This document shows positions 1-5,042 of a stretch of DNA of 5,042 bases, in pieces. A program made the translations under genes and the position numbers. Within the stretch, counting starts at the first letter, position 1, and every line of letters starts with the position of its first letter. The notes under the pieces are model-generated. The model was not told where the DNA came from, searched no databases, and worked only from the letters and a program-made list of their open reading frames with translations. This DNA is from Gammaproteobacteria bacterium (GTDB lineage: Bacteria > Pseudomonadota > Gammaproteobacteria > UBA6429 > Thiohalophilaceae): positions 1 to 5,042 of the forward strand of contig JAHEIJ010000192.1 in assembly GCA_024639445.1 (NCBI GenBank), read 5' to 3'.

Positions 1-14
1 TGGAGGGGTAAGGT

Positions 15-1112
15 TCAGGACGGTGAGGCGATATTCGCCTCGCCAATAGCCGACTTATTTTCGCTGGCGGCGAAGTCCAGCATACGGGTCAGGGAAACCA
101 TGGCCTGTTGGCCGATATCCGGATCGATGTGGACCTCATTATCCAGATTCTCGAGCGTCGTACCCAGATTCTCAAGGCCGTTCATGGCCATCCAGGGGCA
201 ATGGGCACAGCTGCCACAACTGGCACCCACGCCACCTGTAGGCGCTTCAATGAAGGTTTTTCCGGGCGCCGCTTGCTTCATTTTGTAGAAAATGCCCTTG
301 TCCGTCGCCACAATGAAAGTCGGGTTATCCAGCTCGGTGGCGGCCTGGATGATTTGCGTGGTGGAACCCACCACGTCTGCTTGCGCGATGACGTCACCGG
401 GGGATTCGGGGTGGACCAACACTGCAGCTTGAGGGTGTTTGGCGCGCAGCTTTTTCAGTTCTTCGGCCTTGAATTCGTCATGCACGATGCAGGAGCCCTG
501 CCACAGCAGCATATCGGCACCGGTCACCTTCTGGACGTAACTGCCGAGGAAACGGTCCGGAGCCCAGAGAATCTTTTCGCCCCGTTCGTGCAGGTGTTGA
601 ATCACACGAGTGGCGATGCTGGACGTGACCACCCAATCGGCGCGGGCTTTCACGGCAGCGCTGGTGTTAGCGTAAACCACGACGGTGCGCTCGGGATGGG
701 CATCACAGAATGTATTGAAGGCGTCTACGGGGCAGCTCAAGTCCAGCGAGCACTCGGCCTTGAGGGTCGGCATCAGGACGCGTTTTTCCGGATTGAGGAT
801 TTTGGCCGTTTCTCCCATAAAACGTACCCCGGCAACCACTACGGTAGTGGCAGGGTGGTCATGCCCAAAGCGGGCCATTTCCAGGGAATCGGCCACACAG
901 CCGCCGGTTTCATCGGCCAGCATTTGCAGGTCATCATCAACATAGTAGTGGGCGACCAGAACTGCATCCCGTTCCTGCAGGAGCTTTTTGATGCGCACAA
1001 TTTGTGCATCACGACGTGCCCCGGTGAGATGGGTTGCAGGGGGGGTCAGCAGGGCCTGTTGCCGAATGGCATCTTCGTCAAAGACGGGGATTTGTTCCGC
1101 GGAAACCATCAT
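15..1112 (-). CDS. nadA: Quinolinate synthase NadA (4Fe-4S)
   Basis: NadA condenses iminoaspartate (from NadB) with dihydroxyacetone phosphate to give quinolinate, the precursor of the NAD ring, in the cytosol. The protein is complete at 365 residues from the ATG at 1112, near the E. coli length of about 347. Three cysteines fit the 4Fe-4S ligands: C121 (AECSLDLSC), C208 (QGSCIVHDEF) and C305 in CGSCAHCPW. Their spacing of 87 and 97 residues equals that of E. coli C113, C200 and C297. Other family motifs are AHYY (54-57), VRFMGETAKIL, YANTSAAVKA, WAPDRFLG and HPES (234-237). An in-frame TTG at 1121 would add three residues; I prefer ATG 1112 because a weak GAGA purine stretch lies just upstream of it and nothing Shine-Dalgarno-like precedes the TTG. 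ATG 1109 is also possible. nadB and nadC are not in the window, so nadA appears to be transcribed alone. The family assignment is very secure; only the start is uncertain. Confidence 0.97.
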   Translation of the reverse strand: MMVSAEQIPVFDEDAIRQQALLTPPATHLTGARRDAQIVRIKKLLQERDAVLVAHYYVDDDLQMLADETGGCVADSLEMARFGHDHPATTVVVAGVRFMGETAKILNPEKRVLMPTLKAECSLDLSCPVDAFNTFCDAHPERTVVVYANTSAAVKARADWVVTSSIATRVIQHLHERGEKILWAPDRFLGSYVQKVTGADMLLWQGSCIVHDEFKAEELKKLRAKHPQAAVLVHPESPGDVIAQADVVGSTTQIIQAATELDNPTFIVATDKGIFYKMKQAAPGKTFIEAPTGGVGASCGSCAHCPWMAMNGLENLGTTLENLDNEVHIDPDIGQQAMVSLTRMLDFAASENKSAIGEANIASPS

Positions 1113-1184
1113 TTGTCTCAATATCGGGTTTCATGCCGAATCTGGTGAAGCGGCGTCAACATCAAAATGTGATCAATCTTCGTC

Positions 1185-1214
1185 ATTAAATAGCGTCAAA
1201 AAAGTGTAAAACAA
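1185..1214 (-). promoter_or_regulatory. Candidate sigma-70 promoter for nadA
   Basis: On the minus strand, TTGTTT (1214-1209) is followed after 16 bases by TATTTA (1192-1187), which overlaps TTTAAT (1190-1185, five of six matches to TATAAT with an 18-base spacer). The -35 match is only three of six. Transcription would start near 1178 and give a leader of about 65 bases. This was judged by eye in AT-rich DNA, where chance matches are common. Confidence 0.25.
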
Positions 1215-1278
1215 GCTTTAATTACTTAGCACCTGCTCAAAATGGATAGCATTTTTAATGTATTTTAATAGAAAGTGC

Positions 1279-1306
1279 TTGTAAATTCATGTTTATATTA
1301 TAAAAT
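1279..1306 (+). promoter_or_regulatory. Candidate sigma-70 promoter for the DUF2786 gene
   Basis: TTGTAA (1279-1284, four of six matches) and TAAAAT (1301-1306, five of six) are separated by 16 bases. Transcription would begin about 30 bases before the GTG start at 1344. The phased TTTTAAT copies at 1253-1269 lie directly upstream, where an AT-rich UP element would be expected. The match is by eye only. Confidence 0.35.
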
Positions 1307-1343
1307 CAAGTCAAAACACCAATAATAAAGGGGAATCGGTGCG

Positions 1344-2030
1344 GTGGAACACCGGAAAATAATCGATAAAGTCTGCAAGTGTCTGCGGCTGTCCGAATCC
1401 GGCAATCCTTACGAAGCAGCGATGGCGTTGCGTCAGGCGCATCGTCTGATGAGAAAATACCGTATCAGTGAAGATCTGGTGCGGGAAGCGATCGTGGCTG
1501 AGTCGGTCGTAGATATCGGCCAGGCCTACACACCTCCTTTTTGGGTGTTAGCACTTGCCAACCTGGTTGCCGACACGTTTGATTGCCGTGTCTTTGTTGC
1601 GCGGCATTATGGTCGCCGCCCTGAATATCGATTTCTTGGGCTGGATTTTTCGCCAGGGCTATCCACCTATACCTTTGAAGTCCTGTTACGCCAATTAACC
1701 AAGACCAGAGAAGAGTTCATCGCCGGCGTGGAGGACGAGGAAGATACCGAGTCCCAGCGGCGAGGGGATGTGTTCGCCCAGGCCTGGCTATTTCGGGTAG
1801 CCCAGACCGTAAGGGATTTTGCCCGCAATGAAGAGGTGCTTGCGAGCGTTGACGCGCATATTCACGCGGAACATGGTGAAACGGCCAATCTGTTGCGGGA
1901 ACCGGTACAGCCTGAGAATGGTGACTACGAAGATATCCTCTGCGGAATGCAGGCTGCCAATGAGGTTTCCTTATTTCGCTCCCTGGTGAATCAGCCACCG
2001 ATAAGAGGGTTAGTGAAATCCCTGACTTGA
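1344..2030 (+). CDS. DUF2786 domain protein, function unknown
   Basis: The 228-residue protein begins with a DUF2786 domain (about residues 3-45): a KIIDKV..CLRL helix, then SGNPYEAAMALRQAHRLMRKYRI, which has the family pattern of a helix with an NPxEA-type turn and a conserved Lys/Tyr end. The remainder resembles the C-terminal domain usually paired with DUF2786: YRFLGLDFSP (95-104), a helix with LLRQLTKTREEF (114-125), and a second helical block RRGDVFAQAWLFRVAQTV. No catalytic motif, signal peptide or membrane segment is evident. The GTG start is supported by AAAGGGGA (1327-1334) at a spacing of about nine bases; another GTG at 1339 is out of frame. Members of the family occur both in bacterial chromosomes and in prophages, but nothing else phage-like is nearby. 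No biochemical role is established that I know of, so I assign none. The gene appears to be monocistronic. Confidence 0.85.
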   Translation: MEHRKIIDKVCKCLRLSESGNPYEAAMALRQAHRLMRKYRISEDLVREAIVAESVVDIGQAYTPPFWVLALANLVADTFDCRVFVARHYGRRPEYRFLGLDFSPGLSTYTFEVLLRQLTKTREEFIAGVEDEEDTESQRRGDVFAQAWLFRVAQTVRDFARNEEVLASVDAHIHAEHGETANLLREPVQPENGDYEDILCGMQAANEVSLFRSLVNQPPIRGLVKSLT

Positions 2031-2059
2031 AATTAGGTGTCAATTTCGCTTTAGTCAGG
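2021..2059 (+). terminator. Nested inverted repeat at the DUF2786 stop codon (possible weak terminator)
   Basis: CCTGACT (2021-2027) pairs with AGTCAGG (2053-2059). Inside it GAAATT (2029-2034) pairs with AATTTC (2042-2047) around a seven-base loop. The stop codon TGA (2028-2030) lies at the junction of the two stems. No run of T follows, so this is not a classic intrinsic terminator. It could protect the mRNA 3' end, act with Rho, or be chance; the two nested perfect stems make chance less likely. Confidence 0.35.
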
Positions 2060-2066
2060 CCCATTA

Positions 2067-2094
2067 TTGCCGAACAAATATTTGCAGGTATTAT
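2067..2094 (+). promoter_or_regulatory. Candidate sigma-70 promoter for the FHA-cyclase gene
   Basis: TTGCCG (2067-2072, four of six matches) and TATTAT (2089-2094, five of six) are separated by 16 bases. Transcription would start near 2101, leaving a leader of about 36 bases before the ATG at 2137. Placement just after the inverted repeat at 2021-2059 suggests that the cyclase is transcribed separately from the DUF2786 gene. Confidence 0.35.
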
Positions 2095-2136
2095 AACTTG
2101 ACTATGGCGCTTGCCTCGTCAGGATAAAGAGGCTCC

Positions 2137-3069
2137 ATGACGGCATTTATACGTTATAAACACCAAGGTGAAATTCAGGAAATCCCTTGTAAGACCGTAC
2201 TGACACTGGGCCGGGATCGGAACAGTGATATCGTCCTGCCAGATCTGCATGCCTCCCGTAATCACGCCATGATTCGCCGGATTGGTCGGGGGGATTACTA
2301 CTTGATTGACAGCGGTAGCTCCAATGGCAGTTTTATTAACCAGCAGCGTGTCACCACTCCCCGTTTGCTCAAGGATGGTGATCGCATCGCGATGGGCCGG
2401 CTGGAAATGGAATTTAAACAGACCCGGAAGGATGAGTCCTCGGTGGATACCCTGTCATTACAGGATACCCTTATTTCAGATGCACCGGAGATACAACAAA
2501 TCACAATCCTGGTGGCCGATATACGAGGCTTTACCACTTTGTCCGAGCAGGTGGATATCCGTACACTCACAAAATTAATGAACAGTTGGTTTCATCAGGT
2601 TAGCGATACCATAATCAAACATGGCGGCATCGTGGATAAATTCATTGGTGATTGTGTATTTGCCCGTTGGGAATCTGAGCTGGAGCAGCACAGAACAGTC
2701 CTGCAAGCCTTATCGGCCGCCAGTGCCATTAACCAGATAACCCGCAAGTTAAGTGAAACATATACTGAGGTTCCTGAACCAATCACCATCGGTGTGGGAC
2801 TTAATACGGGTGCCGCTTCCATGGGTATTGGGCAGGAGAATACGGCCCTGGGTGACGCGGTTAATATCGCATTCCGTCTTGAGAGTGCCAGCAAGTTTCT
2901 TGGCACGGATGTGGTTTTGAGTGAAACGGCTTATCAGGATCTGCCAGCCAGATTTATTGAGGGTCGACGCCAACATGTGCAGGTGAAGGGCAAACGGGAT
3001 CCGGTACGGATTTGCACCCTGGATTTCAGCGACGTGGATCAGATATTAGCAGAGATGACAAAAAATTAG
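2137..3069 (+). CDS. FHA domain-class III adenylate/guanylate cyclase
   Basis: This 310-residue soluble protein fuses an FHA domain (about 1-95) to a class III cyclase catalytic domain (about 118-297). FHA domains bind phosphothreonine peptides; the expected residues are present: GRDRNSDIVLPD (R26), SRNHA (S40, H43) and SSNGSFIN (N63, G64). The cyclase keeps both metal-binding aspartates, D128 in VADIRGFT and D172 in DKFIGDC, the transition-state pair N243 and R247 (GDAVNIAFR), and the phosphate-contacting Lys in VKGK (K284). The base-selecting pair reads K168 and T236. A Lys with Thr in place of Asp is typical of class IIIb enzymes, which usually make cAMP and are often stimulated by bicarbonate. 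Activity and ATP preference are therefore inferred, not shown. AGAGG (2128-2132) precedes the ATG by four bases. No membrane segment or HAMP domain is present, so the likely input is protein phosphorylation. Its stop codon overlaps that of the convergent gene to the right. Confidence 0.93.
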   Translation: MTAFIRYKHQGEIQEIPCKTVLTLGRDRNSDIVLPDLHASRNHAMIRRIGRGDYYLIDSGSSNGSFINQQRVTTPRLLKDGDRIAMGRLEMEFKQTRKDESSVDTLSLQDTLISDAPEIQQITILVADIRGFTTLSEQVDIRTLTKLMNSWFHQVSDTIIKHGGIVDKFIGDCVFARWESELEQHRTVLQALSAASAINQITRKLSETYTEVPEPITIGVGLNTGAASMGIGQENTALGDAVNIAFRLESASKFLGTDVVLSETAYQDLPARFIEGRRQHVQVKGKRDPVRICTLDFSDVDQILAEMTKN

Positions 3070-3464
3070 GGCAAGAAGGTTTTGACATCCTGCATCAGGT
3101 TTTCCATTTCCGCTTTTATTCCATTGATAATTATTGCTGCCTCATCAGCATAGTCCAGTTCCTCCGGATCCAGATCGCTTGACTGTAACACTGCCTGGCC
3201 ACGGGCAACGGTTGCGGCCTCCGCATCATCAATGAACTGTGCCAGGTAAATATAGCTCTGCGCCAGACTGTTACTAATGTCCTGATTTTCGCCATGAAAT
3301 TCCCATAATAATAAATGGATCGCGCTTTTAATTTTATCTTTATCGTAAGGTAAGCGGGATAATGGGTGGGCATAGCTGGCAGTGTCTAATTGTGCCAACA
3401 AGTGCCCATATTCGGTGACGACATCCTGAGCGGCTTGCAGGTTTTTCTCGTGATCCTGGTTCAC
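3066..3464 (-). CDS. Hypothetical 132-residue helical protein
   Basis: I do not recognise this family. The 132-residue protein looks soluble, acidic and almost wholly helical, with no signal peptide, no hydrophobic segment and no cysteine. The N-terminal part (AAQDVVTEYGHLLAQLDT) and the C-terminal part (ADEAAIIINGIKAEMENLMQ) read as amphipathic helices. In between lie a short Pro/Tyr-rich stretch (SRLPYDKDK) and a central helix (NSLAQSYIYLAQFIDDAEA). The GTG start is supported by AGAGG (3472-3476 on the minus strand) seven bases upstream; an overlapping ATG (3466-3464) is out of frame and stops at once. The ribosome binding site and unbroken length argue for a real gene. It ends tail to tail with the cyclase, sharing four bases (3066-3069), and is divergent from the NERD-like gene. 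Helical bundle adaptor proteins look like this, but no function can be claimed. Confidence 0.75.
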   Translation of the reverse strand: MNQDHEKNLQAAQDVVTEYGHLLAQLDTASYAHPLSRLPYDKDKIKSAIHLLLWEFHGENQDISNSLAQSYIYLAQFIDDAEAATVARGQAVLQSSDLDPEELDYADEAAIIINGIKAEMENLMQDVKTFLP

Positions 3465-3489
3465 ATGACGGCCTCTTGTTGTTTATTTC

Positions 3490-3517
3490 ATCATAGCCGC
3501 TGAGTCAGAGAATTGAA
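3490..3517 (-). promoter_or_regulatory. Candidate promoter for the 132-residue protein gene
   Basis: On the minus strand, TTCAAT (3517-3512) and TATGAT (3495-3490, five of six matches to TATAAT) are separated by 16 bases. The -35 match is poor. Transcription would begin just upstream of the AGAGG ribosome binding site. The spacer contains the nine-base palindrome CTGAGTCAG (3500-3508), which might be a regulator site. Confidence 0.3.
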
Positions 3518-3563
3518 GCTTTTCTGGTAAGAACAGTGTAATTGTTTGCTGACCAATGCTGGC

Positions 3564-3593
3564 TTGGTTAATGGGCGAATCTTGGATTATTAT
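3564..3593 (+). promoter_or_regulatory. Candidate promoter for the NERD-like/TerB-like operon
   Basis: TTGGTT (3564-3569, three of six matches) and TATTAT (3588-3593, five of six) are 18 bases apart. Transcription would start roughly 20 bases before the ATG at 3620. It sits back to back with the candidate promoter for the leftward gene in a 155-base divergent region. It is a weak match judged by eye. Confidence 0.3.
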
Positions 3594-3619
3594 TAAGCCC
3601 GCATTAATAAGGGGACAAA

Positions 3620-4333
3620 ATGACAGATATTTTACAGCAGGCAACGGAATTGTCTTTTCAATATGAAGCGGAATTTATGACCTGGGGTCCCGTGGTTGTA
3701 CTGTTGATTCTTGCCCTGATATTGAGTTACACAGCTCTCAGGAACTGGCTAAAAGAGCAATATATGTACCGCAGCGTTCGCAGGCTGGGGGTGGCGGCAA
3801 TACGTAATATTGCACTGCCTGACGGCATGGACGGGAGGGTGTTGATCGAAAATATTGTTTTGACGTCACGAGGGATCTATATTTTACCGATTAAACGATA
3901 TTGTGGAATCATTTTTGCCGCCGACAATATTGGAACCTGGAGTCAGGTCATAGGAAAACGCAGTTACAAGTTTTCTAATCCCTTGCCGGAGTTGGATGCC
4001 TATGTCATGGCAGTACAAACCTTGTTACCCACAGTCAATGTAGAAGGACGTATTCTGGTGACGAATGATGCTGATTTCCCCAAAGGAAAGCCAGATCGAC
4101 TAATCCCAGTTTCAAAAATCCCGCAAGCACTTGCGTTTGAAGAAGGGGAAGTCTCAACTCAGCTGAGAGATGCGTGGGATAAGCTCAAGGCGGCAGGCTT
4201 GAAATTCAATGCTGAAGAGAAAAAGGCATTGAAGCACTTTGATGCTGAAAGTGGAAATGCTTCACAACACGTGGTATCTGTCAGCCTGATATGTGTGGCA
4301 CTTGGTTGGTTGATGTGGCGACTTTGGGACTAG
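3620..4333 (+). CDS. Membrane-anchored NERD-like (nuclease-related) domain protein, degenerate
   Basis: The 237-residue protein has a transmembrane segment near each end (about 23-40 and 217-235) and a soluble middle resembling the NERD domain, a restriction-endonuclease-like fold. The framework is visible: RRLGVAAIRNI (54-64), an IENIVLTSRGIYILPIK segment (76-92) matching the usual IDHIVVSxxGIFVIExK, a G-x-I strand followed by W107, and the NP of SNPLPELDAYV (119-129). The expected acidic residues are missing: the GE of the first helix is GV/AA, the Asp of the ID motif is E77, and the Glu of ExK is P90, leaving only K92. I infer loss of nuclease activity and a structural or sensing role at the inner membrane. 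GGGG (3611-3614), part of AAGGGGA, precedes the ATG by five bases. A TerB-like gene follows after 24 bases, so the two are probably cotranscribed. The NERD call rests on pattern and order, not on a search. Confidence 0.72.
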   Translation: MTDILQQATELSFQYEAEFMTWGPVVVLLILALILSYTALRNWLKEQYMYRSVRRLGVAAIRNIALPDGMDGRVLIENIVLTSRGIYILPIKRYCGIIFAADNIGTWSQVIGKRSYKFSNPLPELDAYVMAVQTLLPTVNVEGRILVTNDADFPKGKPDRLIPVSKIPQALAFEEGEVSTQLRDAWDKLKAAGLKFNAEEKKALKHFDAESGNASQHVVSVSLICVALGWLMWRLWD

Positions 4334-4357
4334 CCAGGAATAGCAAGGTATTTGTTA

Positions 4358-4819
4358 ATGATAGAAGCAATAAAAAAATTACTTCAAAAAGATAACGACA
4401 GTAATCAGTCAGCAGCTGGTTTAGACAAGCAGCAGTTGATAAAGCTGGCAGCAGCTGTTCTATTTGTTGAAGTGATGCATGCTGATCATAAGGTTGATAA
4501 ACGTGAACAGCAGGTTGTCAAACAGGCCTTGCAGGAAAGTTTTTCGCTTTCGAGTCATGAAGCGGAAGAATTATTGCAGCTTGCGGAAGAACGAGTCAAG
4601 GATGTGACCTCTTTACATGAATTCACATCTTTGCTGCATGGACGCCTTACTAACGAAGAAAAGGTGATGTTGCTGGAACAAATATGGCGAGTGGTGCTGG
4701 CCGACAATGACGTGGATAAATATGAAGAACATCTGGTACGTCGTATAGCCGAGTTACTATATATCAAGCACGGTGACTATATTCGCGCCAAGCTAAATGC
4801 TGAGGCCGAGATGGAGTAA
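4358..4819 (+). CDS. TerB-family (tellurite resistance B-like) protein
   Basis: This 153-residue helical protein fits the TerB-like family (COG4103 type), metal-binding helical bundles linked to stress and membrane-associated complexes. Two similar acidic loops are plain: ADHKVDKRE (42-50) and ADNDVDKYE (115-123), both of the form ADxxVDKxE and each ending in an amphipathic helix, as expected for a duplicated four-helix unit that binds divalent metal. No signal peptide or membrane segment is visible; the first helix (MIEAIKKLLQ) is followed by a polar linker. A TTG at 4352 would add two residues, but AAGG (4345-4348) is only three bases from it and nine from the ATG at 4358, so I choose the ATG. 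The gene lies 24 bases after the NERD-like gene, implying one operon and a shared role. The family name does not prove tellurite resistance; most relatives with this stand-alone domain have no assigned function. Confidence 0.85.
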   Translation: MIEAIKKLLQKDNDSNQSAAGLDKQQLIKLAAAVLFVEVMHADHKVDKREQQVVKQALQESFSLSSHEAEELLQLAEERVKDVTSLHEFTSLLHGRLTNEEKVMLLEQIWRVVLADNDVDKYEEHLVRRIAELLYIKHGDYIRAKLNAEAEME

Positions 4820-4899
4820 TTGTTAAGTTTAAGCTTGTGAAGAGCATCAATCACACGCGTTGAGAATGAGTCATTTATGAGATTTGTCCGGCACCGTTA

Positions 4900-4908
4900 C
4901 CCCCCCCC
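4900..4908 (+). repeat. Poly-C tract (9 C)
   Basis: Nine consecutive C residues follow TTA. They lie inside a tiny frame starting at ATG 4877 that runs 14 codons before TAG at 4919. One more C would lengthen that frame to about 32 codons. Mononucleotide tracts of this length are prone to slippage and also to sequencing error. Confidence 0.8.
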
Positions 4909-4946
4909 AGTAATGTCGTAGCACTACCATTTTTACGTGAAACGAA

Positions 4947-5042
4947 ATGTTACCTACAGCACGAATATCGTTGAATCACTTACTCAGATTGGTGACGTGG
5001 ATAACACTGTCGTTAATTGAGGTGGTTTTCACCGCATATCTA
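4947..5042 (+). CDS. Possible 5' end of a hydrophobic protein, cut by the window edge
   Basis: An ATG at 4947, directly after an in-frame TGA (4938-4940), opens 32 codons that run unbroken to the window end. The deduced peptide is rich in hydrophobic residues after about position 10 (NHLLRLVTWITLSLIEVVFT), like a first transmembrane segment. A TTG at 4971 is an alternative start. There is no convincing ribosome binding site before either, and 32 open codons can arise by chance, so this is only a suggestion. Confidence 0.2.
   Translation, partial: MLPTARISLNHLLRLVTWITLSLIEVVFTAYL

Larger units (their letters stand above)
1113..1343. other. AT-rich divergent intergenic region
   Basis: This stretch separates leftward nadA from the rightward DUF2786 gene and contains no credible coding sequence. 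Its right two thirds are strongly AT-rich, unlike the genes on either side. It holds candidate promoters for both genes, a short inverted repeat (AAAATG/CATTTT, 1239-1255) and two copies of TTTTAAT ten bases apart (1253-1259 and 1263-1269). An ATG at 1134 on the minus strand opens an 18-codon frame that overlaps the nadA start out of frame, but it has no ribosome binding site. Confidence 0.7.
4820..5042. other. Intergenic end region with no confident gene
   Basis: After the TerB-like stop codon there is no clear intrinsic terminator: AAGCTT and GTGA/TCAC pairings are short and lack a T run. The stretch contains a run of nine C (4900-4908), a GGTG/CACC mini-hairpin (5021-5033), and short frames open to the right edge on both strands. 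On the minus strand a 21-codon frame runs from the edge to a TGA at 4978-4976; it could be the tail of a leftward gene but is too short to support. Confidence 0.6.

Noticed and set aside
1078..1134. An 18-codon minus-strand upstream frame (ATG at 1134) overlapping the nadA start, as a possible leader peptide
   Set aside because: No Shine-Dalgarno-like sequence precedes it and the peptide shows no regulatory codon run, so chance is the simpler reading.
108..1148. A 346-codon plus-strand frame opposite nadA
   Set aside because: It lies almost wholly antisense to a well conserved nadA, has no family resemblance and no good ribosome binding site, and is explained by the codon bias of a GC-rich gene.
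1164..1190. TGTGATCA as half of a CRP/FNR-type site in the nadA leader
   Set aside because: The second half-site at the required spacing is absent on both strands.
1717..2064. A 115-codon minus-strand frame opposite the DUF2786 gene
   Set aside because: It is low-complexity, rich in Arg, Pro and His, typical of an antisense shadow, with no supporting start signal.
2595..2906. Minus-strand frames opposite the cyclase
   Set aside because: The plus-strand protein holds all conserved cyclase motifs there; the opposite frames show no recognisable domain.
3089..3103. CCTG-CAT-CAGG followed by TTTT just after the cyclase stop, as an intrinsic terminator
   Set aside because: The stem is only four base pairs with a three-base loop and lies inside the coding region of the convergent gene.
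4555..4767. A 70-codon minus-strand frame within the TerB-like gene
   Set aside because: It is Ser/Thr-rich antisense shadow sequence with no start signal, opposite a conserved TerB-like domain.

Overview
The window looks like chromosomal DNA of a gammaproteobacterium. The basis is a NadA protein with the E. coli-type cysteine arrangement and moderate GC, together with small families common in marine and environmental gammaproteobacteria (DUF2786, class III cyclase, TerB-like). No tRNA, rRNA, CRISPR array, transposase, integrase or insertion sequence is visible. The genus cannot be named from the sequence alone.

Layout: (1) nadA (quinolinate synthase, de novo NAD synthesis) runs leftward, complete, and ends 14 bases from the left edge. 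(2) A 231-base AT-rich divergent intergenic region carries candidate promoters for both sides, two phased TTTTAAT repeats and a short inverted repeat. (3) A DUF2786 protein of unknown function runs rightward; a nested inverted repeat flanks its stop codon. (4) An FHA-class III nucleotidyl cyclase fusion runs rightward with its own candidate promoter. (5) An unrecognised 132-residue helical protein runs leftward and converges on the cyclase with a 4-base overlap of stop codons. (6) A 155-base divergent region separates it from a rightward pair: a two-anchor membrane protein with a degenerate NERD (nuclease-related) domain and, 24 bases later, a TerB-like protein, very probably one operon. (7) The last 223 bases hold no confident gene, but contain a 9-C tract and a possible 5' end of a hydrophobic protein cut by the right edge.

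How the genes relate: nadA is housekeeping. The rest looks like a set of small signalling or stress-type genes rather than one pathway. The clearest functional unit is the NERD-like/TerB-like pair, in which the NERD domain has lost the residues expected for nuclease activity while keeping its framework; a membrane scaffold or sensor role with the TerB-like protein is my inference. The cyclase has all residues expected for activity, with the Lys/Thr pair of class IIIb (often bicarbonate-responsive) adenylate cyclases, and an intact phosphothreonine-binding FHA domain, so it may join Ser/Thr phosphorylation to cAMP. No kinase, phosphodiesterase or CRP-type receptor lies in the window. GC content falls from left to right: a sampled nadA line is 60% GC and a sampled line of the TerB-like gene is 40%.
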